NCBI GenBank assembly: GCA_020247305.1
Contig: JADCJE010000024.1
Coordinates: forward strand, 1-64,000
Origin: Phycisphaerales bacterium
GTDB lineage: Bacteria; Planctomycetota; UBA1135; UBA2386
Reading direction: 5' to 3'
DNA length: 64,000 bases
Numbering within the stretch: the first letter of the stretch is position 1; each line of letters starts with the position of its first letter. The notes under the pieces were generated by a model. That model was given only the letters and a program-made list of their open reading frames with translations, ran no database searches and was not told the DNA's origin. This document shows, piece after piece, positions 45,640-54,640 of the stretch. A program made the position numbers and the translations under genes.

Positions 45640-47856
45640 TCAGTTGCCGCCCCGGCCGCGGCGCTGGCCGCCGCGCTGTCCGCGCGAGGCGCGTTCGTAC
45701 TCCGGCAGCTCGAACGCCTCCGGCGGCAGCGCCTGCAGCGCCGCGTCGAGCTGCTGCTGCAGCGCCGTGTCCTTCTGGTCGAGCGCCTTGCCCTTGAGCA
45801 TCTCGGCGGTCTGCATCGTGGTGATGCCGAGGCCGTCGACCGCGGCGGCGGCCGCCGGGTTGGCGGCGAAGCTGCGCTGCAGCGCCGCGAAGCACCCGGC
45901 GAGGTCGCCGCGCTGCAGCAGCAGGCGCGCGACGCCGCCGTGCGCGACGGCCACGTAGTGGCTGGCGTCGTCGCCGGTGCGCTCGCCGAAGGCGCCGAAG
46001 CGCTGCAGCGCGCGCTCGTAGCACGCCATCGCCGCATCGGTCGCCTGCTGCTGGCGGTTCGCTTCGGCGGCGACCAGCGACGCGTACCCGGCGAACCACG
46101 GCTCGGTCGGCGCGGCGTCGGCGGCGGCGCAGCGCTCGGCGTACTTCGCCTCCAGCGCGTCGGGGCCGCCGCGCAGCAGGCGGCTGCGGAGCCGTTCGTG
46201 CAGCAGCGCCGAGGCCGCGAAACGCCGCAGGCCGCGCGCCAGCACGCCGTCGGTGTCCGGCGCGCCGAAGTACAGCAGGAAGTCGAAGTGGTGGGCGACC
46301 TGCGCGTCGGTGCCCAGCGGGTGCACGGCGAGCACCGAGTAGGCGGTGTGGATGTCGTTCATCCACGCCGGCTCCCAGTCGCGCTTGCCGCGCACGGCGG
46401 CGACGATCGCCTCCTGGCGGGCTTCGGCGAACAGCGCCAGCAGCTCCATCGCCACGCGCCCGGGCGCGTCCGGCGGCAGCTGCGGCGCGGCGGCGATCGC
46501 CAGTTCGTAGGCCTTGGCCGCGTCGCCGTTCTGGCGCGCCAGCAGCGCCCGCAGCGCGTCCGGCCGCCAGCCCTTCGCGCCCAGCTGCTGCGCCGCGTCC
46601 AGGTTGCGCGCGCAGTCGGCGAGCGCGAGCTCGCGCTGCGCCGCGGCGAGGCGTTCGCCGCCGCGGGCCGTCGTCGCCGTGGTCTCCAGCGCCAGCAGCA
46701 GGCTCGATTCGGCGACGTCGAGCCGCGCGTCGGCGGACTCGGGCCTGGCCCGCAGCGCGACGTCGCGCGCCGCGGCCTCGGCGGCGCGGTCGCGGCCGGT
46801 CGCGGCGGCGGCGTAGTCCTGCGCCGCGACCGCGGCGTTCCACTTGCCGCCGTCGAGCGCCGAAGCGCTGCCGGCGAGGCCGGCGTGCGCGGCGGCGAGG
46901 CTCTGCGCGCGGCTCGACGCGAAGCGCCGCAGCGACTGCGCCAGCGCCTGCCGTTCGTCGGCGGCCATCGGCGCCTGCAGCGTGTCGGCGATCAGGTCGA
47001 CGGCGTTGGGGTCGGCGGCGACGAGCATGCCCTGGCGCGCCTTCTGCGCGAGGTCGGGGTCGAGGCCGAACGCCGCCTGCCGCAGCACCTCGATCGGCGC
47101 CTTGTCGCCCGCGCCGATCGCCGCCGCCAGCATCGCCGCGCGCTGCTGCGCGTCGGCCTTGGCGAACAGCTGTTCGATCTCCTCGCGGTCCTGGCTGTCG
47201 GGGCTTTCGATCTTCTCCTTCAGCGAGCGGTCGCCGCGCACGATCGGCTGCGTCTGCACCTGGCGCTTCTGGATGCCGTCGCGCAGCGTGTCGAACACCG
47301 ACTTGGTGTCCCACGTGTAGAACACGTCGTAGACCTCGCTGCCGTCGAGCTCGACCATGATGTGGCGCGGCGAGATGCGCTTGCCGTCGAGGAACTTCTC
47401 GTACACCAGCGGCTCCAGCGCCATGTGCTCGCCGCAGGTCACCGTGCCAAGGCGCGGGCAGGGGATGCGCCGGCCCTGGTCGTCGTGGTCGCGCGGCGTG
47501 TGGCGGTAGACCGACGCGATGACGCAGACGTAGGGCTCCCACAGCTTGGCGATCTCGGGGTCGCGGTAGCGCACGCCGGCGTAGTGCTCGCTGGCGATCT
47601 CGCCGTCCATGTTGACGCACACGAGGATCGGGCGCTTGGTCTGCTGCGACAGCCGCACCGCGTCCTCCCAGGTGCGCTGCCAGCGGATCGCGACCGGCTT
47701 CTGCCAGTCGGCGGCGGTCGGCGCGTACCACATCTGCTCGGGGACCAGTCCAGGCGGTTGCGGCACGCCTTCCTGGCCGCGCAGCACGGCGGTGACGAGC
47801 AAGGTGGCGATGGCGAACGGCAGCAGCGGTGCGGACGGCTTCGAACGGAACGACAT
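45640..47856 (-). CDS. secreted thioredoxin-fold protein with TPR repeats, CxxC absent
   Basis: The 738-residue product has a signal peptide (APLLPFAIATLLVTAVLRGQ) and then a thioredoxin-like domain (about 55-200): WEDAVRLSQQTKRPILVCVNMDGEIASEHYAGVRYRDPEIAKLWEPYV. The position of the redox CxxC is filled by non-cysteine residues, so disulfide exchange is unlikely. The remaining 500 residues are TPR-like helical repeats. A Gly/Arg-rich basic tail closes the chain (RGQRGGQRRGRGG). Proteins of this type are frequent in planctomycetes, with unknown function. It is likely an extracytoplasmic scaffold. Confidence 0.83.
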   Translation of the reverse strand: MSFRSKPSAPLLPFAIATLLVTAVLRGQEGVPQPPGLVPEQMWYAPTAADWQKPVAIRWQRTWEDAVRLSQQTKRPILVCVNMDGEIASEHYAGVRYRDPEIAKLWEPYVCVIASVYRHTPRDHDDQGRRIPCPRLGTVTCGEHMALEPLVYEKFLDGKRISPRHIMVELDGSEVYDVFYTWDTKSVFDTLRDGIQKRQVQTQPIVRGDRSLKEKIESPDSQDREEIEQLFAKADAQQRAAMLAAAIGAGDKAPIEVLRQAAFGLDPDLAQKARQGMLVAADPNAVDLIADTLQAPMAADERQALAQSLRRFASSRAQSLAAAHAGLAGSASALDGGKWNAAVAAQDYAAAATGRDRAAEAAARDVALRARPESADARLDVAESSLLLALETTATTARGGERLAAAQRELALADCARNLDAAQQLGAKGWRPDALRALLARQNGDAAKAYELAIAAAPQLPPDAPGRVAMELLALFAEARQEAIVAAVRGKRDWEPAWMNDIHTAYSVLAVHPLGTDAQVAHHFDFLLYFGAPDTDGVLARGLRRFAASALLHERLRSRLLRGGPDALEAKYAERCAAADAAPTEPWFAGYASLVAAEANRQQQATDAAMACYERALQRFGAFGERTGDDASHYVAVAHGGVARLLLQRGDLAGCFAALQRSFAANPAAAAAVDGLGITTMQTAEMLKGKALDQKDTALQQQLDAALQALPPEAFELPEYERASRGQRGGQRRGRGGN

Positions 47857-47864
47857 GGTGACGA

Positions 47865-47870
47865 AGGATA
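47865..47870 (-). promoter_or_regulatory. -10-like TATCCT, leaderless-type position
   Basis: On the minus strand TATCCT ends 8 nt before the ATG at 47856. Confidence 0.4.
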
Positions 47871-48085
47871 CCGGCGCGCGTTCGCGAGCGGTTGTCCCGC
47901 CTCCGTCCAGGTTGCGGCGCTGCGGGCCATCGGCTGGTCGACGGCAGCGCGCCGGGCGTCGTTGCGTCCGCCGTGACCCGCCGTCGCCGTCGCCGTCGCG
48001 GCGCCGCCTCCGCAGCCGGTCGGGTTCGCTGGCTCGGCGTGGCCGCGCTGCCAGCTGCGAGCGCGTTCGCGGCCGCGTGCGGCGG

Positions 48086-48457
48086 TCAGTCCGCGCCGAG
48101 GTAGCCGGCGACGATCGCCTGCGCCGCCTGGAAGTCGGGCGTCCCGCCGCGCGCCCGCAGGTCCTCGCCGGTGCGCACGAACAGCCGCAGCGTCGCGCGC
48201 ACGACCGGGTCGAAGCGCAGCCGCGCGTACAGCCGCACGCGCTCGACGTCGTCGTCGGTCGCCGCTTCGCCCTCTTCGGCGAAGCCGTGGGCGACGGTCG
48301 CGACGTGCACGAAGCGTTCGGCCAGCCACTCGCGGTCGCGCACCTGCCGCGGCATCGCCATGCACAGCACGACGAGGCCGCCGACGACCTTGCGGTCGAG
48401 CTGGTCGAGCGCCCGCAGTTCGGCGCGCACTTCGTCGGCGGTGGGTACGCGGTCCAT
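48086..48457 (-). CDS. small hypothetical protein
   Basis: The 123-residue product (MDRVPTADEVRAELRALDQLDRKVVGGLVV...) is mostly helical, with no signal peptide or membrane span. It has internal acidic stretches (AEEGEAATDDDVERV). TAGAAC ends 9 nt before its ATG. Amino-acid composition is protein-like, and the opposite strand gives only Ala/Arg filler, so it is probably real. No family recognised. Confidence 0.6.
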   Translation of the reverse strand: MDRVPTADEVRAELRALDQLDRKVVGGLVVLCMAMPRQVRDREWLAERFVHVATVAHGFAEEGEAATDDDVERVRLYARLRFDPVVRATLRLFVRTGEDLRARGGTPDFQAAQAIVAGYLGAD

Positions 48458-48516
48458 CGGTCGGGGGTTCTACGCGCGGTCGCGGCCGCCGTCGATCCGT
48501 TCGTGAGGCGTGTGCT

Positions 48517-48546
48517 TTGCCGGCGTGGGTGGGGGCGCGGTACCGT
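48517..48546 (+). promoter_or_regulatory. cdd promoter TTGCCG-N18-TACCGT, leaderless type
   Basis: TTGCCG is at 48517-48522 and TACCGT at 48541-48546, ending 6 nt before the cdd ATG at 48553. Confidence 0.5.
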
Positions 48547-48552
48547 GCGTGG

Positions 48553-48984
48553 ATGGCCAAGCTCTCCCCGGCCCTCGCCGCCGAACTCGTCGCCAAGGCC
48601 CGCGCCGTCCGCCAGCACGCCTACGTCGCCGCGTCCGGCTTCCGCGTCGGCGCCGCCGTGCTCGGCGGCAGCGGCGCGGTGCACGTCGGCTGCAACGTCG
48701 AGAACGCCAGCTACGGGCTGACCCTCTGCGCCGAGCGCGCCGCCGTCTGCGCCGCCATTGCCGCCGGCGAACGCGAACTGCGCGCGGTCGCCGTCGTCAC
48801 CGGCCTGCGGCACCCGGCGCGGCCGTGCGGTGCCTGCCGGCAGGTGCTCGCCGAGTTCGCGCCGGCGCACGGCGACCTTGCCGTGCTGCTCGCCGGCACC
48901 GGCAAGCAGGTCGCGCGCACGACGCTCGCCCGGCTGCTGCCCGACCGCTTCACCTTCGCCGACGTGCACAAGGGCCGCGGCTGA
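48553..48984 (+). CDS. cdd: cytidine deaminase
   Basis: The 143-residue product is of the small, homotetrameric type. It has the substrate motif NVENASYG, the zinc motif CAERAA (Cys plus catalytic Glu) and PCGACRQ (two Cys ligands). It deaminates cytidine or deoxycytidine to uridine or deoxyuridine. It begins a run with deoC and an aldehyde dehydrogenase in the same orientation, which together convert deoxynucleoside-derived sugar phosphate to central metabolites. It lies about 100 nt upstream of deoC across a GCC-rich repeat. Confidence 0.95.
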   Translation: MAKLSPALAAELVAKARAVRQHAYVAASGFRVGAAVLGGSGAVHVGCNVENASYGLTLCAERAAVCAAIAAGERELRAVAVVTGLRHPARPCGACRQVLAEFAPAHGDLAVLLAGTGKQVARTTLARLLPDRFTFADVHKGRG

Positions 48985-48998
48985 TCGCCGGCCCGGTC

Positions 48999-49035
48999 CG
49001 CGCCGCCGCGCCGCGCCGCGCCGCCGCGCCGCGCG
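48999..49035. repeat. low-complexity CGCCG-type repeat
   Basis: Imperfect tandem units of CGCCG and CGCCGC fill the cdd-deoC gap. Probably replication slippage sequence; it could also form G/C-rich RNA structure. Confidence 0.6.
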
Positions 49036-49087
49036 TCGGCCGCCGTCGACTTCGCGCCGCTCGTCCGGCACGATCCCGCACCCCCGC

Positions 49088-49996
49088 ATGGCAGCGTCCC
49101 ATTCCCTGTCCGGTCTGCGCGTTCCGCCGGTCGACGCGGTGGCGCTGGAAGCGCGCGCCGCCGACCTCGGCACGCGCTCGCTCAAGAAGGCGGCCAAGGT
49201 CCAGGGCCTCAAGCTGGCCATCGCAATGATGGACCTGACCACGCTGGAGGGCATGGACACGCCTGGCAAGGTCCGCCAACTGTGCGGCAAGGCGGCGCGG
49301 CCGCTGCCGACGCGGCCCGACGTGCCGGCCTGCGCCGCCGTTTGCGTCTACCCCGACCTCGTGCCCGTCGCCGTCGAGGCCCTCGCCGGCACCGGCGTGC
49401 AGGTCGCGTCGGTCGCCACCGGCTTCCCCGCCGGCCGAATCGACCGCGCCGACAAGTTGCGCGAGGTCGTGCGCGCGGTGCGCGACGGCGCCACCGAGAT
49501 CGACATGGTGATCGACCGCGGCGCCTTCCTCGCCGGGCGGCACGGCTTCGTCGCCGACGAGATCCGCGCCGTGAAAGACGCCTGCGGCGACGCCCACCTC
49601 AAGGTCATCCTGGAGACCGGCGAGCTGAAGACGTACGACAACGTGCGGCTCGCGTGCCGGTTGGCGCTGCACGCCGGCGGCGACTTCCTCAAGACCTCGA
49701 CCGGCAAGGTCACGCCGGCGAGCACGCTGCCGGTGATCCTGCTGATGCTCGAAGAGGTGCGCGACCACTTCCTCGCCACCGGCCGCATGGTCGGCGTCAA
49801 GGCCGCCGGCGGCATCCGCACCGGCAAGGACGCGCTGAAGTACCTCGTCACCGTCGCCGAGACCTGCGGCGATCGCTGGCTGTCGCCGGCGTGGTTCCGC
49901 TTCGGCGCCAGTTCGCTGCTCAACGACGTGTTGATGCAGTTGGAGAAGGAGCGCACGGGCCGCTACCAACGCCCGACCGACTTCAGCACCGACTGA
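49088..49996 (+). CDS. deoC: deoxyribose-phosphate aldolase, long (DERA-like) form
   Basis: The 302-residue product is longer than E. coli DeoC (about 260) and resembles the eukaryote-type DERA form. It has LAIAMMDLTTLEG, AAVCVYPDLVPVA, the catalytic Schiff-base lysine in DFLKTSTGK, and VKAAGGIRTGKDAL with the second lysine. The C-terminus (WFRFGASSLLNDVLMQ and GRYQRPTDF) follows the long form. It splits 2-deoxyribose-5-phosphate into glyceraldehyde-3-phosphate and acetaldehyde. The aldehyde dehydrogenase 11 nt downstream can oxidise the acetaldehyde, and cdd upstream supplies the path. Confidence 0.95.
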   Translation: MAASHSLSGLRVPPVDAVALEARAADLGTRSLKKAAKVQGLKLAIAMMDLTTLEGMDTPGKVRQLCGKAARPLPTRPDVPACAAVCVYPDLVPVAVEALAGTGVQVASVATGFPAGRIDRADKLREVVRAVRDGATEIDMVIDRGAFLAGRHGFVADEIRAVKDACGDAHLKVILETGELKTYDNVRLACRLALHAGGDFLKTSTGKVTPASTLPVILLMLEEVRDHFLATGRMVGVKAAGGIRTGKDALKYLVTVAETCGDRWLSPAWFRFGASSLLNDVLMQLEKERTGRYQRPTDFSTD

Positions 49997-50007
49997 GCGC
50001 ACCTGCC

Positions 50008-51561
50008 ATGAAGACCAACGACAGCAAGCGGAGCGGTGGCAGCAAGGATGGCAAGGCGGGCGGCGCTGCGCGCGGCAAGCGTGGCGCTGCGCGCGACCTG
50101 CCCTTCGGCGGCGTCTGGCCGTACGCGCCAGCGCCCGAGGCGACCGACGTCGCGCCGATTCCGGCCCGGCAGGAACTCTTCGTCGGCGGCGCCTGGACCA
50201 AGCCGAAGTCGCGCCGCCACTTCGCCACGACCAACCCGGCGACCGAGGCCGTGCTCGGCGAGGTCGCCTACGCCGACGCGCGCGACGTCGACGCCGCGGT
50301 GCAGGCGGCGACCAAGGCGTTCCCGGCGTGGCGCAAGCTCTCGGGCGACGAGCGCGCGCGCTACCTGTACCGCGTCGCCCGCATCCTGCTGGAGCGCGCC
50401 CGCGAGTTCGCGGTGCTGGAGACGCTCGACAACGGCAAGCCGATCAAGGAGACGCGCGACGTCGACGTGCCGCTGGCCGCGCAGCACTTCTTCCACCACG
50501 CCGGCTGGGCCGACAAGCTCGACCTGCTGTTCCCCGGCCAGTCGCCCGAGCCGCTCGGCGTGGTGGGGCAGGTGATCCCGTGGAACTTCCCGCTGCTGAT
50601 GGCGGCGTGGAAGCTGGCGCCAGCGCTCGCCGCGGGCAACACCGTGGTGCTGAAGCCCGCCGAGACGTCGCCGCTGACCGCGCTGCGGCTGTGCGAGGTG
50701 TTCCAGCAGGCGGGCTTGCCGCCGGGCGTGGTCAACGTCGTGACCGGCGACGGCGCGACCGGTGCTGCGCTCGTGCGCCATCCGGGGCTCGCCAAGGTTG
50801 CCTTCACCGGCAGCACCGAGGTCGGCAAGGAGATCCAGCGCGCGCTCGCCGGCACCGGCCGCGAGCTGACGCTCGAACTCGGCGGCAAGGCGGCGCACAT
50901 CGTCTGCGAGGACGCGGCCCTCGACCAGGCGGTCGAAGGCGTGGTGCGCGGCATCTTCTTCAACCAGGGCCACGTCTGCTGCGCCGGTTCGCGCCTGCTG
51001 GTGCAGGAAGGCGTGCACGACGTGTTCGTGCAGAAGCTGGCGCGGCGCATGGCGCGCATCCGGGTGGGCGACCCGCTGGACAAGAACACCGACATGGGGG
51101 CGATCCACAGCCAGGCGCAGCTCGACCGCATCCGCGAGCTGGTCGCCGACGGCGTCGCCGCCGGCTGCGAGCTGCACCAGCCCGCCTGCGCGCTGCCGCA
51201 GAAGGGGTACTGGTTCCCGCCGACGATGTTCACCGGCGTGTCGCTCGGCCACCGCATCGCGCGCGAGGAGATCTTCGGCCCGGTGCTGACGGTGCTGACG
51301 TGGCGCACGCCGGACGAAGCGGTCGAGAAGGCCAACAACAGCAGCTACGGCCTGTCGGCCGGCGTGTGGACCGACAAGGGCGCGCGCATCCTGTGGTTCG
51401 CCGAGCGCCTGCGCGCCGGCGTGGTGTGGAACAACACGTTCAACCGCTTCGACGCGGCCTCGCCGTTCGGCGGCTACAAGGAGTCCGGTTTTGGCCGCGA
51501 GGGCGGCAAGCAGGGCATGCGCGCGTACGTGCGGCTGGCGGGCGGGCTGACGGCGGGCTGA
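50008..51561 (+). CDS. NAD(P)+-dependent aldehyde dehydrogenase
   Basis: The 517-residue product has a basic low-complexity N-terminus of about 45 residues (Lys/Gly/Ala-rich), then the ALDH fold: PWNFPLLMAAWKLAPALAAGNTVVLKPAE, FTGSTEVGKEI, LELGGKAAHIV (catalytic Glu), GHVCCAGSR with catalytic Cys324, and EEIFGPVLTV. Its position just after deoC points to acetaldehyde oxidation to acetate, though related enzymes accept other aldehydes. ATG 50008 is the first in frame after the deoC stop. Confidence 0.94.
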   Translation: MKTNDSKRSGGSKDGKAGGAARGKRGAARDLPFGGVWPYAPAPEATDVAPIPARQELFVGGAWTKPKSRRHFATTNPATEAVLGEVAYADARDVDAAVQAATKAFPAWRKLSGDERARYLYRVARILLERAREFAVLETLDNGKPIKETRDVDVPLAAQHFFHHAGWADKLDLLFPGQSPEPLGVVGQVIPWNFPLLMAAWKLAPALAAGNTVVLKPAETSPLTALRLCEVFQQAGLPPGVVNVVTGDGATGAALVRHPGLAKVAFTGSTEVGKEIQRALAGTGRELTLELGGKAAHIVCEDAALDQAVEGVVRGIFFNQGHVCCAGSRLLVQEGVHDVFVQKLARRMARIRVGDPLDKNTDMGAIHSQAQLDRIRELVADGVAAGCELHQPACALPQKGYWFPPTMFTGVSLGHRIAREEIFGPVLTVLTWRTPDEAVEKANNSSYGLSAGVWTDKGARILWFAERLRAGVVWNNTFNRFDAASPFGGYKESGFGREGGKQGMRAYVRLAGGLTAG

Positions 51562-51871
51562 CGGCGGGGGCGGTCGCGGGCGATGGTCGTCGCGCGCTGC
51601 GGTGGCATGGCCGCTGGCGGCCTGCCGCGCCGCGCGTCGGCCGACGGGGTGCCGGCGCGCGCGGCCGCACGCTGCGCCGTGTGCGCATTGTGGCCGTGCG
51701 CATTGCTGGTCCCTCGGCGGCGCTTGCGCTTGGCGTGGTGGACTTGCCAGGAACCTGAATGGAGGTAGCTTCGTCCAACCCGAAACGCCGGGTCGAACGC
51801 CCAATCGGCCGTTCTGCGCGCCGTTTCTCCTCCTGTTCTCGAACGCAACTGCGCACGCAACTCTGACAACC
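51562..51871. other. 310-bp intergenic region with one promoter
   Basis: Non-coding apart from the promoter annotated at 51744-51771 and an approximately 93-nt leader running to the ATG of the secreted gene. No other signal is obvious. Confidence 0.6.
51744..51771 (+). promoter_or_regulatory. promoter TTGCCA-N16-TAGCTT
   Basis: TTGCCA is at 51744-51749 and TAGCTT at 51766-51771, spacer 16 nt. It is the third promoter of this form in the window. Its transcript would have a leader of about 93 nt. Confidence 0.65.
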
Positions 51872-54358
51872 ATGCGTCTTCTTGCCACGTCTTCCCTGTT
51901 GCTCGCCACGCCGCTGTTGGCGCAGCAGTTCCCCGAATCCGAGCCGAACGACACCGCCGCGACGGCGCAGACCGTTGCGCTCGGGTCGCAGATCAACGCC
52001 GTCCTGACGGCCGGCGAGGTCGACTGGTACACGTTCACCACGCCCGGTGGCTACCACTCGATCCAGATGCTCAGCGACACGGCGACGGGCATCGACTTCG
52101 TGATGGACATCTTCGACGCGAGCGGCACGACGCTGCTGGCGTGGTGCGATGACTCGGGCCAACTCAACTACACGAGCTACCCGTCGTACTTCGGCGTCAT
52201 CCCGGCCGGCACGTACACCGTGCGCTGCAAGGCGTTCTCGGCGACGGCGACGGGCAACTACCAGTTCAACCTGGGCCAGGCCGCCTCGAAGCCGTACACC
52301 GGCGCCGAAGTCGAGCCCAACGGCACGCTCGCGACGGCGCAGCTGGTCGGCGACGGCGCGCAGCTGGACGCCAGCCTGGGCGCGCCGGTCGTCGTCAACA
52401 CGAATGCCGCCGCCGCCGCGACGGTGGCCGCGACGGGCGCGGTCGCGTCGAGCACCGCGACGGTCATCACGACGGCTGCCCCGCAGGTCGCCGGCGCGTA
52501 CAACGGCCTCTACTTCGTGCGCTTCACGTCGGGCGCCAACGCCGGCCAGTCGCGCCGCATCACCGCGAACACGGCGACGACGATCACGACCGAGTCGTGG
52601 GGCGCGTCGATCCCGGCGGCCGCGGACGCGTTCGAGGTCGTCACCAACGCGGCGACGATCCTGACCGACACCGTCGCGTCGGCGACGACGACGGTCATCA
52701 CGTCGACGGCGCCGCTGACGTCCGGCCTGTTCACGACGCCGAGCAACACGCACGCGGTGCGCTTCCTCACCGGCGTCAACGCCGGTCAGTCGCGCGCGAT
52801 CACGGCGAACACCGCGACGACGATCACGACGGCGGCCTGGGCCGCGGCTCCGGCCGCGGGTGACCAGTACATCGTCGTCTCGGGCGGCAGCAGCAACAGC
52901 ATCGCGCTCGCGAACCCGGTGACGGCGAACCAGTTCGGCATGGCGCCGGGCACGGGCTCGGTGTTCTGGGTGCGCTGCACCAGCGGCCTCAACGCCGGCC
53001 AGAGCCGCCGCGTCCAGGTCAACACGGCGAGCACGATCCTGCTCGCCAGCGGCTTCACCAACGCGCCGGCGCCGGGCGACACGTTCGAGGTCGACCAGTA
53101 CGACTCGGACCTCTACCGCGTCGACGTCACGGCGCCGAAGTCGCTGGTCGTCTTCAGCGTCACCGACGGCACGCTGCCTTGGGTCAGTGGCTGGTCGTAC
53201 GAGGTCCTCGATTCGGCCGGCGCGCTGGTCAACGCCACGACGTTCGGCACCAACCTCGCCGACTCGTCGGCCTTCCAGGGCCGCGTCACCAGCTTCCGCG
53301 TGTTCCCGACCGGCACGTACTATGTGCGCATCTTCCAGCGCCGCTCGCTGCCGTCGACGTCGACGCCGACCCTGCTGACCGGCAACTACCGCTTCGAGCT
53401 GAAGCAGCGCGACTTCGGCGCCGGTGGCGCGGTCGCCGAGACCGAGCCGCTGGGCGGCCCGAACGCCAACAACACGCCGGCGACGGCGACGCCGATCAAC
53501 CCCGGCCAGATCGGCGTGGGCAACATCACCAACAGCGCGGGCACGGACCCGTCGGACCTCTGGGGCCCGATCACGGTGCCGACTGCGGCGCTCATCGGCT
53601 TCCAGGTCAGCGCCGCCGCCACCGGCACGCCGCTGACGGACGCAACGCTGGAGCTCGTCCAGTTGCTCGATCCGGTCACCGGCACGCTCACCGCGCCGTC
53701 GGCGGTCACCGGCGGCAACTCGCTCGAGGCGGGCAACCTCAATCCGCGCGGCCTGTTCAACTTCTCGCTCGGCGGCACGCAGTACTACGTGCGCGTGCTC
53801 AGCCCGGGCACGGGCGCGGCGCAGGCGGGTGACTACAACCTGGAGATCACCATCCCGGATCTGCCGACGTACCTGGCGGCTAACTACGCCACGGCTTCGG
53901 CCAACGCGGCGGGCTGCGGCACGCCGGGCGTGCCGACGATCGGTCGCGTCGGCAGCTGGGAGCAGCCGGTGATCGGCCAGACGTTTGTCCAGCGCGTCAC
54001 CAACCTGAACGGTCTCGGCAACCTCGGCCTGATCGTCCTCGGCACGTCGGGCGCGCTGGGCCCGAGCGGCGCGCCGGCCGGCTCGCCGCAGTCTGTCTAC
54101 AACCCGCAGCCGCTCGACCTGACGCTGTTCGGCGCGCCGGGCTGCGTCCTCAACGTCAACCCGCTCGACATCCAGGTCCTTGTTGGCGACGCCACGGGCA
54201 CGGCGGACTTCGTCCTGCCGACCCCGGGCAACCTCGCGCTGATCGGCTTCGTGCTGTTCTCGCAGCCGTGCAAGTGGGACTTCGCCACGCCGGTCAACGC
54301 CCTGGGCATCCAGCCGGGCAACTGGTCGCGCATCATCCTCGGCACGCGCACGTTCTGA
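51872..54358 (+). CDS. large secreted beta-rich protein with pre-peptidase-type domains, paralogue A
   Basis: The 828-residue product has a signal peptide (MRLLATSSLLLATPLLAQ) followed by QQFPESEPNDTAATAQTVAL, the start of a bacterial pre-peptidase C-terminal-type domain. A second unit begins at EVEPNGTLATAQLV. The middle contains repeated phrases GANAGQSRRITANTATTIT, GVNAGQSRAITANTATTIT and GLNAGQSRRVQVNTASTIL. The last 150 residues (CGTPGVPTI... to ILGTRTF) form a module shared with the next gene, with conserved GAPGC and QPCKWDFATPVNALGIQPGNW. No enzyme motif is seen. It is probably a surface or matrix protein. The following gene is a shorter paralogue. Confidence 0.88.
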   Translation: MRLLATSSLLLATPLLAQQFPESEPNDTAATAQTVALGSQINAVLTAGEVDWYTFTTPGGYHSIQMLSDTATGIDFVMDIFDASGTTLLAWCDDSGQLNYTSYPSYFGVIPAGTYTVRCKAFSATATGNYQFNLGQAASKPYTGAEVEPNGTLATAQLVGDGAQLDASLGAPVVVNTNAAAAATVAATGAVASSTATVITTAAPQVAGAYNGLYFVRFTSGANAGQSRRITANTATTITTESWGASIPAAADAFEVVTNAATILTDTVASATTTVITSTAPLTSGLFTTPSNTHAVRFLTGVNAGQSRAITANTATTITTAAWAAAPAAGDQYIVVSGGSSNSIALANPVTANQFGMAPGTGSVFWVRCTSGLNAGQSRRVQVNTASTILLASGFTNAPAPGDTFEVDQYDSDLYRVDVTAPKSLVVFSVTDGTLPWVSGWSYEVLDSAGALVNATTFGTNLADSSAFQGRVTSFRVFPTGTYYVRIFQRRSLPSTSTPTLLTGNYRFELKQRDFGAGGAVAETEPLGGPNANNTPATATPINPGQIGVGNITNSAGTDPSDLWGPITVPTAALIGFQVSAAATGTPLTDATLELVQLLDPVTGTLTAPSAVTGGNSLEAGNLNPRGLFNFSLGGTQYYVRVLSPGTGAAQAGDYNLEITIPDLPTYLAANYATASANAAGCGTPGVPTIGRVGSWEQPVIGQTFVQRVTNLNGLGNLGLIVLGTSGALGPSGAPAGSPQSVYNPQPLDLTLFGAPGCVLNVNPLDIQVLVGDATGTADFVLPTPGNLALIGFVLFSQPCKWDFATPVNALGIQPGNWSRIILGTRTF

Positions 54359-54407
54359 TCGCAGGCTGAGCTCCGGCGCGCCCGCCGCGAGCGGGTGACG
54401 CCGCGCC

Positions 54408-54433
54408 AACCAGCGCCCGCGAGGGCGCTGGTT
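54408..54433 (+). terminator. 11-bp perfect hairpin with GCGA tetraloop
   Basis: AACCAGCGCCC at 54408-54418 pairs perfectly with 54423-54433 around loop GCGA, a GNRA tetraloop. GCATTTCCGG follows, matching the tail after the metK hairpin. Very likely the end of the paralogue A transcript. Confidence 0.75.
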
Positions 54434-54640
54434 GCATTTCCGGGCCAGCTCGCACCGCCCTGCCGCCGAGCATTCGCCCATGCCATCGCGTGCATGGCGA
54501 TTGCGGTCTGCCTGTCCGAACTGTGGCCGCCTAGGCGAATCCCCGGATCCTGGATTCCGTGCCCGCCTGCCGCTCGCACCAATCGCATCCGCCATCGACG
54601 TGGCGGCTGCGCAATGGGCGGCTTCCCTGCCTTTGCGACC

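Noticed and set aside
47857-48085. A small gene in the gap with GTCGCC repeats.
   Set aside because: No frame has a plausible start with non-repetitive composition. The repeats translate to Arg/Arg/Arg or Val/Ala filler.
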